Shown one piece after another: positions 1-5,355 of a DNA stretch of 5,355 nucleotides. The number at the start of each line of letters is the position of its first letter. Position 1 is the stretch's first letter. A program made the translations under genes and the position numbers. Source of the stretch: Bacteroidales bacterium. Its GTDB lineage: Bacteria; Bacteroidota; Bacteroidia; Bacteroidales; UBA10428. The stretch spans positions 1 through 5,355 of the forward strand of contig DAOUOU010000180.1 of the NCBI GenBank assembly GCA_030626465.1, read 5' to 3'. The notes beneath the pieces are model-generated. The model did not search any database, was not told the origin of the DNA, and was given only the letters and a program-made list of their open reading frames with translations.

Positions 1-98
1 AAGAATTAAGAATTAAGAATTAAGAATTAAGAATTAAGAATTAAGAATTAAGAATTAAGAATTAAGAATTAAGAATTAAAAATTAAGAATTAAAAATT
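1..98. repeat. Heptamer tandem array, 14 copies of AAGAATT/AAAAATT
   Basis: This is an uninterrupted run of 7-bp units. The first eleven (1-77) are perfect AAGAATT, followed by AAAAATT (78-84), AAGAATT (85-91) and AAAAATT (92-98). It starts at the first base of the window, so the true array probably extends further left. Because 7 is not a multiple of 3, the TAA inside the unit puts stop codons in every frame on both strands, so it cannot be coding. Read from base 5, the unit is ATTAARA, the same heptamer family as the array at 242-297 on the other strand. The near-perfect copies suggest recent expansion by slippage, with variants gathered at the right end. Function is unknown. Confidence 0.95.
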
Positions 99-174
99 GT
101 AGTGCAATATTACCTTATCTAATTCTTATTAACTACGCTGAACTCACTACATTCGGTTGATGAACTGATATATT
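99..174. other. Non-repetitive spacer between tandem arrays
   Basis: This is a 76-bp stretch with no ORF, tRNA or recognisable element. Two small structures are visible. GTAGTG (99-104) and CACTAC (145-150) are exact reverse complements and could close a 6-bp stem with a 40-nt loop. TGAACT occurs twice (139-144 and 161-166). A 9-base piece at 120-128 (TAATTCTTA) is the reverse complement of one and a bit units of the array at 1-98. I see no gene here. Confidence 0.5.
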
Positions 175-242
175 GACTTCGGTCTTCCGTCTTCGGCCTT
201 CTGACTTCGGTCTTCCGTCTTCGGCCTTCTGACTTCGGTCTT
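175..242. repeat. 28-bp tandem repeat built from GNCTTCN heptamers
   Basis: Two identical 28-bp units (175-202 and 203-230) are followed by the first 12 bases of a third (231-242). Each unit splits into four heptamers: GACTTCG, GTCTTCC, GTCTTCG and GCCTTCT, with consensus GNCTTCN. The array is therefore about 9.7 heptamers with a higher-order period of four. The unit has 16 G+C of 28 and is about 75% pyrimidine on the plus strand, in sharp contrast to the AT-only arrays beside it. On the leuB transcript it would be purine-rich, with little scope for self-pairing. The length is not a multiple of 3 and no ORF uses it. Confidence 0.93.
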
Positions 243-297
243 AATTATTAATTTTTAATTATTAATTATTAATTTTTAATTATTAATTTTTAATTTA
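242..297. repeat. AT-only heptamer array, 8 copies of TAATTWT
   Basis: Eight consecutive 7-bp units are seen: TAATTAT (242, 256, 263, 277), TAATTTT (249, 270, 284) and TAATTTA (291). Read on the minus strand the units become ATTAAAA and ATTAATA, so this array is the inverted-orientation counterpart of the one at 1-98 (ATTAAGA/ATTAAAA). It ends one base before the leuB stop codon and would form the first part of any leuB 3' untranslated RNA. It has no GC-rich stem, so it is not a classical intrinsic terminator by itself. It could pair with the transcript of array 1-98 at about six of every seven positions. Confidence 0.9.
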
Positions 298-298
298 T

Positions 299-1360
299 TT
301 ACACTCTTTCAGCCACTAAATCTCCGACTTCAAATGTTGAGTATCCCATCTTTCCTGCACCCATGTCTTTAATTTTATTGTCTGTAACATCCATAATAGC
401 ATTTTCTATAGCTGTTGCTGCCTCCTCTTCACCTAAATGCTCCAGCATCATAGCACCACATGCAATGGAGGCCAGAGGATTTATTATATTTTTCCCGGTA
501 TATTTTGGTGCAGATCCGCCTATGGGTTCAAACATTGATACACCTTCCGGATTAATATTCCCTCCTGCAGCAATTCCCATACCTCCCTGTGTAATGGCAC
601 CCAGATCGGTAATAATATCACCAAACATATTGCCTGTAACAATTACATCGAACCATTCCGGATTTTTTACCATCCACATGCAAGTAGCATCAACATGATA
701 ATATTCGCGAGTGATATCTTTGTAATTCTTTTCACCAATTTCATGAAATGCTCTTTCCCACAAATCGTACGTATAAGTAAGCACATTTGTCTTCCCGCAA
801 AGTGCCAGGGTATTATTCTTGTTTCGCTTTCTTGTGTAATTAAATGCATAACGTAAACATCTTTCAACCTGCTTGCGATTATATACCATACTTTGTACTG
901 CAACCTCATCAGGAGTGCCTTTCATTGTAAATCCGCCAATACCGGTATATAAACCACCCGTGTTTTCTCTTACGACTACATAATCAATATGTTCCGGGCC
1001 TTTATCCTTAAGAGGAGTTGGTACTCCGGGATATAGTTTCACAGGTCTTAGATTGATATACTGATCCAGTTCAAATCGTAGTCGCAATAAAATTCCCTTT
1101 TCAAGAATACCCGGTTTCACCTCGGGATGACCTATTGCACCAAGAAAAATAGAATCGAATTGCTTCATTTCCTCAGATGCCGAGTCAGGCAAAACTTCAC
1201 CTGTTTTTAAATAACGATCTCCACCATAATCAAAATCTTCATAATTCAATTTAAATCCAAATTTCTGAGCAGCAGCGGAAAGAACCTTTTTTCCTTCGAC
1301 AACCACTTCCGGGCCAGTTCCATCACCTGGAATTACTGCGATATTGTATGTTTTACTCAT
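299..1360 (-). CDS. leuB: 3-isopropylmalate dehydrogenase
   Basis: This cytoplasmic enzyme oxidises and decarboxylates 3-isopropylmalate to 2-oxoisocaproate, the third leucine-specific step. The 353-residue protein is full length for the family. It opens with an IPGDGTGPEV motif (about 10-19). Visible conserved sites are the substrate arginines R95, R105 and R131 with Y138, catalytic K190 in CGKTN, and metal-binding D224, D248 and D252 (GDIITDLGA). The leucine-type substrate helix reads EKGILL (87-92). The coenzyme loop reads GGSAPKY (281-287). Typical NAD-dependent LeuB has Asp-Ile after SAP, whereas Lys-Tyr matches NADP-dependent isocitrate dehydrogenase, so NADP use is possible. The ATG start sits directly before the conserved N-terminus, with no clear Shine-Dalgarno sequence. 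It is last in the operon, 89 bp after the second synthase. Tartrate or D-malate dehydrogenase is the main alternative, but the operon context argues for LeuB. Confidence 0.95.
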   Translation of the reverse strand: MSKTYNIAVIPGDGTGPEVVVEGKKVLSAAAQKFGFKLNYEDFDYGGDRYLKTGEVLPDSASEEMKQFDSIFLGAIGHPEVKPGILEKGILLRLRFELDQYINLRPVKLYPGVPTPLKDKGPEHIDYVVVRENTGGLYTGIGGFTMKGTPDEVAVQSMVYNRKQVERCLRYAFNYTRKRNKNNTLALCGKTNVLTYTYDLWERAFHEIGEKNYKDITREYYHVDATCMWMVKNPEWFDVIVTGNMFGDIITDLGAITQGGMGIAAGGNINPEGVSMFEPIGGSAPKYTGKNIINPLASIACGAMMLEHLGEEEAATAIENAIMDVTDNKIKDMGAGKMGYSTFEVGDLVAERV

Positions 1361-1404
1361 AATAAAAAGTATTTACAAATTCATACTGTGTATTTTTCGA
1401 AGCG

Positions 1405-1434
1405 CAATAATACTATAAATTCTGAATTTTCAAA
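1405..1434 (-). promoter_or_regulatory. Candidate Bacteroidetes-type internal promoter for leuB
   Basis: On the minus strand, TTTG (1434-1431) is followed after 18 bases by TATTATTG (1412-1405). The Bacteroidetes primary sigma factor recognises TTTG near -33 and TAnnTTTG near -7, so this matches the first element fully and the second at five of its six defined bases. Transcription would start about 40 bases before the leuB ATG. The site lies in the largest intergenic gap of the operon. The sequence is AT-rich, so a chance match is quite possible. Confidence 0.3.
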
Positions 1435-1435
1435 C

Positions 1436-1473
1436 ATCGAACTTCAGTTTTATACTTTTTCGAAGCCTTCGAT
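1436..1473 (-). other. Possible RNA hairpin across the stop codon of the second synthase gene
   Basis: Plus-strand ATCGAACTTC (1436-1445) can pair with GAAG (1462-1465) and TTCGAT (1468-1473), giving a 10-bp stem with a 2-base bulge and a 16-base loop. The loop contains the stop codon at 1450-1452. No U-tract follows it in the direction of transcription, so it is not an intrinsic terminator. An mRNA processing or stability role is conceivable but unproven. Confidence 0.25.
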
Positions 1474-2973
1474 AATATTTAACATTTTGATAGTGGCAAT
1501 GATAGCTGCTACTGTCTGGTCAGAATCCAGACCCCGTGTTCTGATTTCCTTATTTCCGAGATCCCAGGTAATCACAGTTTGAACCAGAGCATCTGTTTTA
1601 CCACCAGGAGGAATTGAGACATTATAATCCAGCAACCGGGGCATATTCCTATTCAGGTTTTTGTATATCTTTTTCAATGCTTTCATAAAAGCATCATATT
1701 GCCCGTCACCAACAGAATTCTCCTCATACTCTTTTCCCTCAATCTTTATTTTCAGGCTTGCCCCAGGCTTTAAACCTTTGGCAGTCGAGAGTGAAAAATT
1801 CATCACCTTTATTTTCTCTTCGATAGCTTTACTACGTATAACATCAGAAATGATATAAGGAAGATCCTCCTGTGTGACCATTTCTTTTTTGTCGCCTAAC
1901 TCTATAATTCTTTTGGTTACTTTTTTCATGGAAGCAGAGTCGAGTTCTATACCCAAATTCTCAAGATTCTTTGCAATATTAGCTTTGCCTGAGGTCTTTC
2001 CTAAAGCATAACTCCTTTTACGTCCGAATCTTTCAGGCAGAAGATCGTTATAATACAAATTATTTTTTCTATCTCCATCGGCATGCACACCACTTGTCTG
2101 TGTAAATACATGGTCGCCTATAAGCGGTTTGTTAGGAGGTACGCGAATGCCAGAGAAAGTCTCCACCATCTTGCTCACAAGATTAAGCTTTGATTCATTT
2201 ACTGACATTTTGTATCTAAAATGATCTTTAACCACGGCGATAACGCTTGATAGTGGTACATTGCCAGCTCTTTCTCCCAGTCCATTAACAGTAGTATGTA
2301 TACATTTAATACCTGCTTTTATAGCCGCAAATACATTGGCTGTAGCTAAATCATAATCATTATGAGGGTGAAAATCAAAATTCAATTCAGGATAATTCTC
2401 CATGATCTGCTTACAAAACGCATAGGTCTCATCAGGACTAAGAATACCTAAGGTATCGGGAAGCATGAATCTCTCTATTGGCTGGTCGCTTAGTTCATCG
2501 ATTAAATTATACACGTATTCTGGTGAATTTCTCATCCCATTCGACCAATCTTCGAGGTATACATTAACCCTGATATTTTTACTGATCGCATAAGCTATCA
2601 CCTCTTTTATATCAGTGATGTGTTTATCAGGAGATTTACGCAACTGATGAGTAACATGCTTGTGAGAACCTTTGGTTAAGAGATTAATTACCTTACATCC
2701 TGCTCCAAGAATCCAGTCAACTGAAGCAGTACCATCAATAAATCCAAGCACCTCAATTTTTTCCAGATCATTATGTGCTTCAGCCCAACCGGCAATTTTT
2801 CTAACTGCAGTAAATTCTCCTTCCGATACTCTGGCAGAAGCAATTTCTATCCTGTCAACCTTTAGGTCTTCAAGCAGCAGTTTAGCCATACTGAGCTTCT
2901 CATCAAAAGTGAATGATACACCAGAGGTTTGCTCACCGTCACGAAGCGTGGTGTCCATTATTGTAACTTTCAT
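1450..2973 (-). CDS. LeuA/CimA-family synthase (citramalate synthase-like)
   Basis: This is a member of the 2-isopropylmalate / homocitrate / citramalate synthase family, which condenses acetyl-CoA with a 2-oxoacid. The 507-residue protein has an N-terminal TIM-barrel domain with DTTLRDGEQT (7-16), LPDTLG (171-176), metal-ligand HPHND (202-206), NGLGERAGN (230-238) and TSGVHADG (293-300). A LeuA-type C-terminal dimer/regulatory domain covers roughly 385-505. Within the barrel, the HVT..LR stretch (106-112), the EDWSNG block (141-146) with NSPEYV (149-154), and the C-terminal LLDYNVSI (447-454) resemble CimA more than LeuA. The family pattern usually has Gly two residues after HxHND; here it is Asp208 (HNDYD). 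Since LeuA is already encoded in this operon, a different substrate is likely, with pyruvate (citramalate, towards isoleucine) my first guess. A second isopropylmalate synthase is the alternative. The ATG start is the only one before an upstream in-frame TGA. The gene follows leuD by 75 bp. Confidence 0.85.
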   Translation of the reverse strand: MKVTIMDTTLRDGEQTSGVSFTFDEKLSMAKLLLEDLKVDRIEIASARVSEGEFTAVRKIAGWAEAHNDLEKIEVLGFIDGTASVDWILGAGCKVINLLTKGSHKHVTHQLRKSPDKHITDIKEVIAYAISKNIRVNVYLEDWSNGMRNSPEYVYNLIDELSDQPIERFMLPDTLGILSPDETYAFCKQIMENYPELNFDFHPHNDYDLATANVFAAIKAGIKCIHTTVNGLGERAGNVPLSSVIAVVKDHFRYKMSVNESKLNLVSKMVETFSGIRVPPNKPLIGDHVFTQTSGVHADGDRKNNLYYNDLLPERFGRKRSYALGKTSGKANIAKNLENLGIELDSASMKKVTKRIIELGDKKEMVTQEDLPYIISDVIRSKAIEEKIKVMNFSLSTAKGLKPGASLKIKIEGKEYEENSVGDGQYDAFMKALKKIYKNLNRNMPRLLDYNVSIPPGGKTDALVQTVITWDLGNKEIRTRGLDSDQTVAAIIATIKMLNIIEGFEKV

Positions 2974-3048
2974 GCTAATATTCTTTTGATTAATTAATTG
3001 CCTTATGAAAGAAAAGAAGCCAAGTCAGACATCCTCCTTTATACCAGT

Positions 3049-3645
3049 TTAATTACTTCGCTCAGCTTCATAAGTTCCTATCTTATCTTTTATGCTGAGT
3101 AAATAGTCTATATCATCATATCCATTCAACAGACATTTTTTCTTGTAAGGATTGATCTCAAAGTTTTCCCACTCACCTGTAAAAAGCAAGGTTATTTTTT
3201 GCTCTTCCAGACTAACTTCTACCTCAGTATCTGTTTCAGCTTCAACAGCATTAAAGATTTTGGTCAGGAATTCTGCGGAAATCCGGACAGGAAGCAATCC
3301 ATTATTCAGAGCATTGTTTTTAAAAATATCTGCAAAAAAACTTGAAACCACTACTTTAAATCCATAATCATGGATAGCCCAGACTGCATGCTCACGACTT
3401 GACCCGCTTCCAAAATTTTTACCGGCAATCAACACCTTACCTTTGTATGCGGGATTGTTGAGAACAAACTCCTTAATCGGTTGATTTTTCTTATCATATC
3501 GCCAATCACGAAAAAGATTTTCTCCAAACCCATCACGGGTGGTTGCTTTAAGAAATCGTGCCGGAATTATTTGATCTGTGTCTACATTTTCAACAGGAAG
3601 AGGAACGCAGCTTGATCGTATAGTTAAAAATTTATCAATTGACAT
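3049..3645 (-). CDS. leuD: 3-isopropylmalate dehydratase, small subunit
   Basis: This is the small (swivel-domain) subunit of isopropylmalate isomerase. It works with LeuC to convert 2-isopropylmalate to 3-isopropylmalate through dehydration and rehydration. The 198-residue protein is the usual full length for bacterial LeuD. Visible signatures are ENVDTDQIIPARFLK (19-33) near the N-terminus, the substrate-contacting loop GKNFGSGSSREHA (75-87), and the following SSFFADIFKNNALNNGLLP stretch (101-119). The ATG at 3645 gives a normal N-terminus, and no strong Shine-Dalgarno sequence precedes it. It lies 30 bp after leuC, as expected for co-translated subunits. Nothing is missing or unusual in the protein. 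Confidence 0.97.
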   Translation of the reverse strand: MSIDKFLTIRSSCVPLPVENVDTDQIIPARFLKATTRDGFGENLFRDWRYDKKNQPIKEFVLNNPAYKGKVLIAGKNFGSGSSREHAVWAIHDYGFKVVVSSFFADIFKNNALNNGLLPVRISAEFLTKIFNAVEAETDTEVEVSLEEQKITLLFTGEWENFEINPYKKKCLLNGYDDIDYLLSIKDKIGTYEAERSN

Positions 3646-3675
3646 TATTTACCAGTTTTCAGATTATAAATTGTA

Positions 3676-5073
3676 TTACATAAAATCTCTGGGATCAACT
3701 ACCTTACCGGTAATAGCTGCAGCAGCTGCAGTAAGTGGACTGGCGAGCATAGTATGCGATCCAGGACCTTGTCGACCTTCAAAATTTCTGTTTGTGGTTG
3801 AAACAGAATAATTGCCTTCAGGAATTTTATCGTCATTCATTGCCAGGCAAGCTGAGCAACCAGGCTGACGTAAAACAAAACCAGCTTCTTCAAGACTCTT
3901 ATCGATACCCTCTTCAATAGCCTGCTTCTCAACCTGGCGTGATCCGGGGACGATCCAGGCAACAATATTTTCTGCTTTTTTCTTTCCCTTCACAAAATTT
4001 GTAAATTCCCTCAGGTCTTCGATACGACCATTTGTACAACTACCAACAAAGACATAGTTCACATCTTTTCCAATCATAGAAGATCCCGCTTCAAAATCCA
4101 TATACTCCAACGACTTCTGAAAGCTTGCCCTTGCATTTTCTTCAATAGTATCAATTGCAGGTATTGAACCAGTGATACAAACTCCCATTCCAGGATTTGT
4201 GCCGTAGGTAATCATGGGCTCAATACCTGATACATTGTAATTCAATTCACGGTCAAAAACCGCATCTTCATCAGAGTATAAGGTTTTCCAGTAAGCAAGC
4301 TTTTTCTTCCATTCTTCTCCTTTTGGCGCAAATTCACGTCCTTTGATATAATTAAAAGTTGTTTCATCAGGAGCAATATGCCCGCCACGGGCACCCATTT
4401 CTATACTCATATTGCACACAGTCATACGACCTTCCATACTCAGATTGCGAATAGCCGAGCCTGCAAATTCAACGAAGTAGCCAGTACCTCCGCTTGCAGA
4501 AATCTTTGAGATGACATACAATATAATATCCTTGGCAGTAACTCCTTTCATTAGTTCACCATCGATTGTAATACGCATCTTTTTTGGTTTTGACTGCAAG
4601 ATACATTGCGAGGCCAGAACCATTTCAACCTCACTGGTTCCGATACCAAATGCCACACTTCCAAATGCGCCATGAGTAGAAGTATGTGAATCGCCACATA
4701 CTATGGTCATACCAGGTTGTGTCAGTCCTAGCTCCGGACCAATGACATGCACAATACCCTGATAGGGATGATTCAGACCATAATGATTGATTTTATGCTT
4801 CTGTGCGTTTTCTTTCAGTTTATCGACCTGAGTACGTGATAACAAGTCCTGAATAGGTATGTGTTGGTTAACAGTCGGAACATTATGATCTGGGGTTGCA
4901 ATAGTATTCTGTGGACGAAAAACCATGATACCTCTTCGATCGAGACCGGCAAATGCCTGAGGACTGGTTACCTCATGTATCAAGTGTCTGTCAATGTATA
5001 CAACACTGGGACCACCTTCAATCTGTGTAACTACATGAGAGTCCCATACTTTATCAAACAATGTTTTTCCCAA
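3676..5073 (-). CDS. leuC: 3-isopropylmalate dehydratase, large subunit
   Basis: This is the large, [4Fe-4S]-bearing subunit of isopropylmalate isomerase, an aconitase-family enzyme. The 465-residue protein matches the standard LeuC length. It starts with the typical GKTLFDKVW block and contains CGDSHTSTHGAFG (126-138). The three cluster cysteines are C346 (GSCTNGRIEDLR) and C406 and C409 (PGCSACLAMN). The start codon is TTG (5073-5071). The upstream in-frame triplets are AAA and then a TAA stop, and the next Met is near residue 50, inside the conserved domain. TTG is therefore the only start that keeps the conserved N-terminus. The upstream region is AT-rich with no Shine-Dalgarno sequence. 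The gene starts 18 bp after the leuA stop and partners leuD next door. The cluster makes the enzyme likely to be oxygen-sensitive, as is general for the family. Confidence 0.97.
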   Translation of the reverse strand: MGKTLFDKVWDSHVVTQIEGGPSVVYIDRHLIHEVTSPQAFAGLDRRGIMVFRPQNTIATPDHNVPTVNQHIPIQDLLSRTQVDKLKENAQKHKINHYGLNHPYQGIVHVIGPELGLTQPGMTIVCGDSHTSTHGAFGSVAFGIGTSEVEMVLASQCILQSKPKKMRITIDGELMKGVTAKDIILYVISKISASGGTGYFVEFAGSAIRNLSMEGRMTVCNMSIEMGARGGHIAPDETTFNYIKGREFAPKGEEWKKKLAYWKTLYSDEDAVFDRELNYNVSGIEPMITYGTNPGMGVCITGSIPAIDTIEENARASFQKSLEYMDFEAGSSMIGKDVNYVFVGSCTNGRIEDLREFTNFVKGKKKAENIVAWIVPGSRQVEKQAIEEGIDKSLEEAGFVLRQPGCSACLAMNDDKIPEGNYSVSTTNRNFEGRQGPGSHTMLASPLTAAAAAITGKVVDPRDFM

Positions 5074-5091
5074 TTTTTAATAATTTAATAG

Positions 5092-5355
5092 TTAAACAAT
5101 TTTATTTAAAGCATCAATAAAAGCCTCAACAGAAGCAGTAATAATATCTGTATTTCCTGAAAAACCATAGTATAAAGTACCTTTGTTTTCTATTTGAATG
5201 TGAACCTTCCCTAAGTCATCTGATCCCCTGGTAATAGCCTGAACCAGGTATTCTTCAAGACGAACTTTATGCCGTACCAGGCTTTTCACTGCTTTAAGGG
5301 CCGAATCGACCGGTCCGTTACCCGACTCAGTTGCAGTAAATGATTCGTTACCAAT
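5092..5355 (-). CDS. leuA: 2-isopropylmalate synthase, C-terminal fragment (cut by window edge)
   Basis: Only the last 87 residues are visible. The frame stays open to base 5355, so the gene continues beyond the window and is not truncated in nature as far as can be seen. The visible part is the C-terminal LeuA dimer/allosteric domain, where leucine feedback inhibition acts in characterised LeuA enzymes. Its features are SGNGPVDSALKAV, then LEEYLVQAITRGSDDLGKVH and GFSGNTDIITASVEAFIDALNKI at the very end. A GTG inside this stretch (5289-5287) could be mistaken for a start, but the conserved sequence runs through it. The full-length enzyme condenses 2-oxoisovalerate with acetyl-CoA, the first committed step to leucine. 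It is the most upstream gene seen here, so the operon promoter and any leader control lie outside the window. Confidence 0.93.
   Translation of the reverse strand: MGNESFTATESGNGPVDSALKAVKSLVRHKVRLEEYLVQAITRGSDDLGKVHIQIENKGTLYYGFSGNTDIITASVEAFIDALNKIV

Noticed and set aside
1..297. CRISPR array
   Set aside because: The repeats are contiguous 7-bp or 28-bp units with no unique spacers of regular length, and no cas genes are nearby.
242..298. Intrinsic terminator directly after leuB
   Set aside because: The sequence is AT-only, with no GC-rich stem followed by a U-tract in the direction of transcription. Only the larger inverted-array structure could serve, and that is reported as a hypothesis.
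363..698. Plus-strand open frame of 111 codons inside leuB
   Set aside because: It is antisense to strongly conserved leuB sequence and shows no recognisable protein features, so it is a shadow frame. The same applies to plus-strand frames at 1388-1582, 1661-1858, 2672-2989, 3152-3367, 3578-3811 and 4861-5088, and to the minus-strand frame at 667-909.
1417..1429. Palindrome AAATTC-T-GAATTT
   Set aside because: The single-base centre cannot form a hairpin loop as written, and AT-rich palindromes of this length are common by chance. An operator role has no support.
2981..3018. Hairpin between TTCTTTT (2981-2987) and AAAAGAA (3012-3018)
   Set aside because: The 7-bp stem has only one G-C pair and a 24-base loop, so it is too weak to claim in such AT-rich DNA.
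3676..5073. leuC as a pseudogene because it lacks an ATG
   Set aside because: The protein is full length with all three cluster cysteines, and TTG is an accepted bacterial start codon.
5092..5289. Stand-alone 65-residue protein starting at GTG 5289
   Set aside because: The frame stays open to the window edge and the upstream residues (SGNGPVDSALKAV) continue the LeuA regulatory domain, so it is the end of leuA.

Overview
The window carries most of a leucine-biosynthesis operon, read entirely on the minus strand, followed downstream by a block of stacked short tandem repeats. The protein sequences resemble Bacteroidota (Bacteroidetes) homologues. The DNA is AT-rich, the genes lack convincing Shine-Dalgarno sequences, and the order leuA-leuC-leuD-second synthase-leuB is one I associate with that phylum. 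I cannot place it more precisely than an AT-rich Bacteroidota bacterium.

In transcription order (right to left): the 3' end of leuA (5092-5355, cut by the window edge; C-terminal regulatory domain only), leuC (3676-5073, starting with TTG), leuD (3049-3645), a second LeuA/CimA-family acyl-transferring synthase (1450-2973), and leuB (299-1360). The gaps are 18, 30, 75 and 89 bp, which fits one transcription unit. A candidate internal Bacteroidetes-type promoter (1405-1434) lies in the last and largest gap. The main promoter must lie upstream of leuA, outside the window.

Together the enzymes carry 2-oxoisovalerate to 2-oxoisocaproate: LeuA condenses it with acetyl-CoA, LeuCD isomerises 2-isopropylmalate to 3-isopropylmalate, and LeuB oxidises and decarboxylates it. 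The second synthase resembles citramalate synthase (CimA) in several blocks. Because LeuCD and LeuB can also process citramalate, the operon could feed isoleucine synthesis from pyruvate as well. That is inference.

Positions 1-298 hold no gene I can support. They contain three tandem arrays, all with a 7-bp period: ATTAARA at 1-98, GNCTTCN at 175-242 (a 28-bp higher-order unit of four variant heptamers), and an inverted-orientation ATTAAWA array at 242-297. The two AT arrays are the same heptamer family on opposite strands, so the block is a large imperfect inverted repeat directly after the leuB stop codon. This repeat block and an unusual coenzyme-site motif in LeuB (Lys-Tyr where Asp-Ile is usual) are the two most interesting items. 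Nothing in the window looks like a defence system, mobile element or new biosynthetic system.
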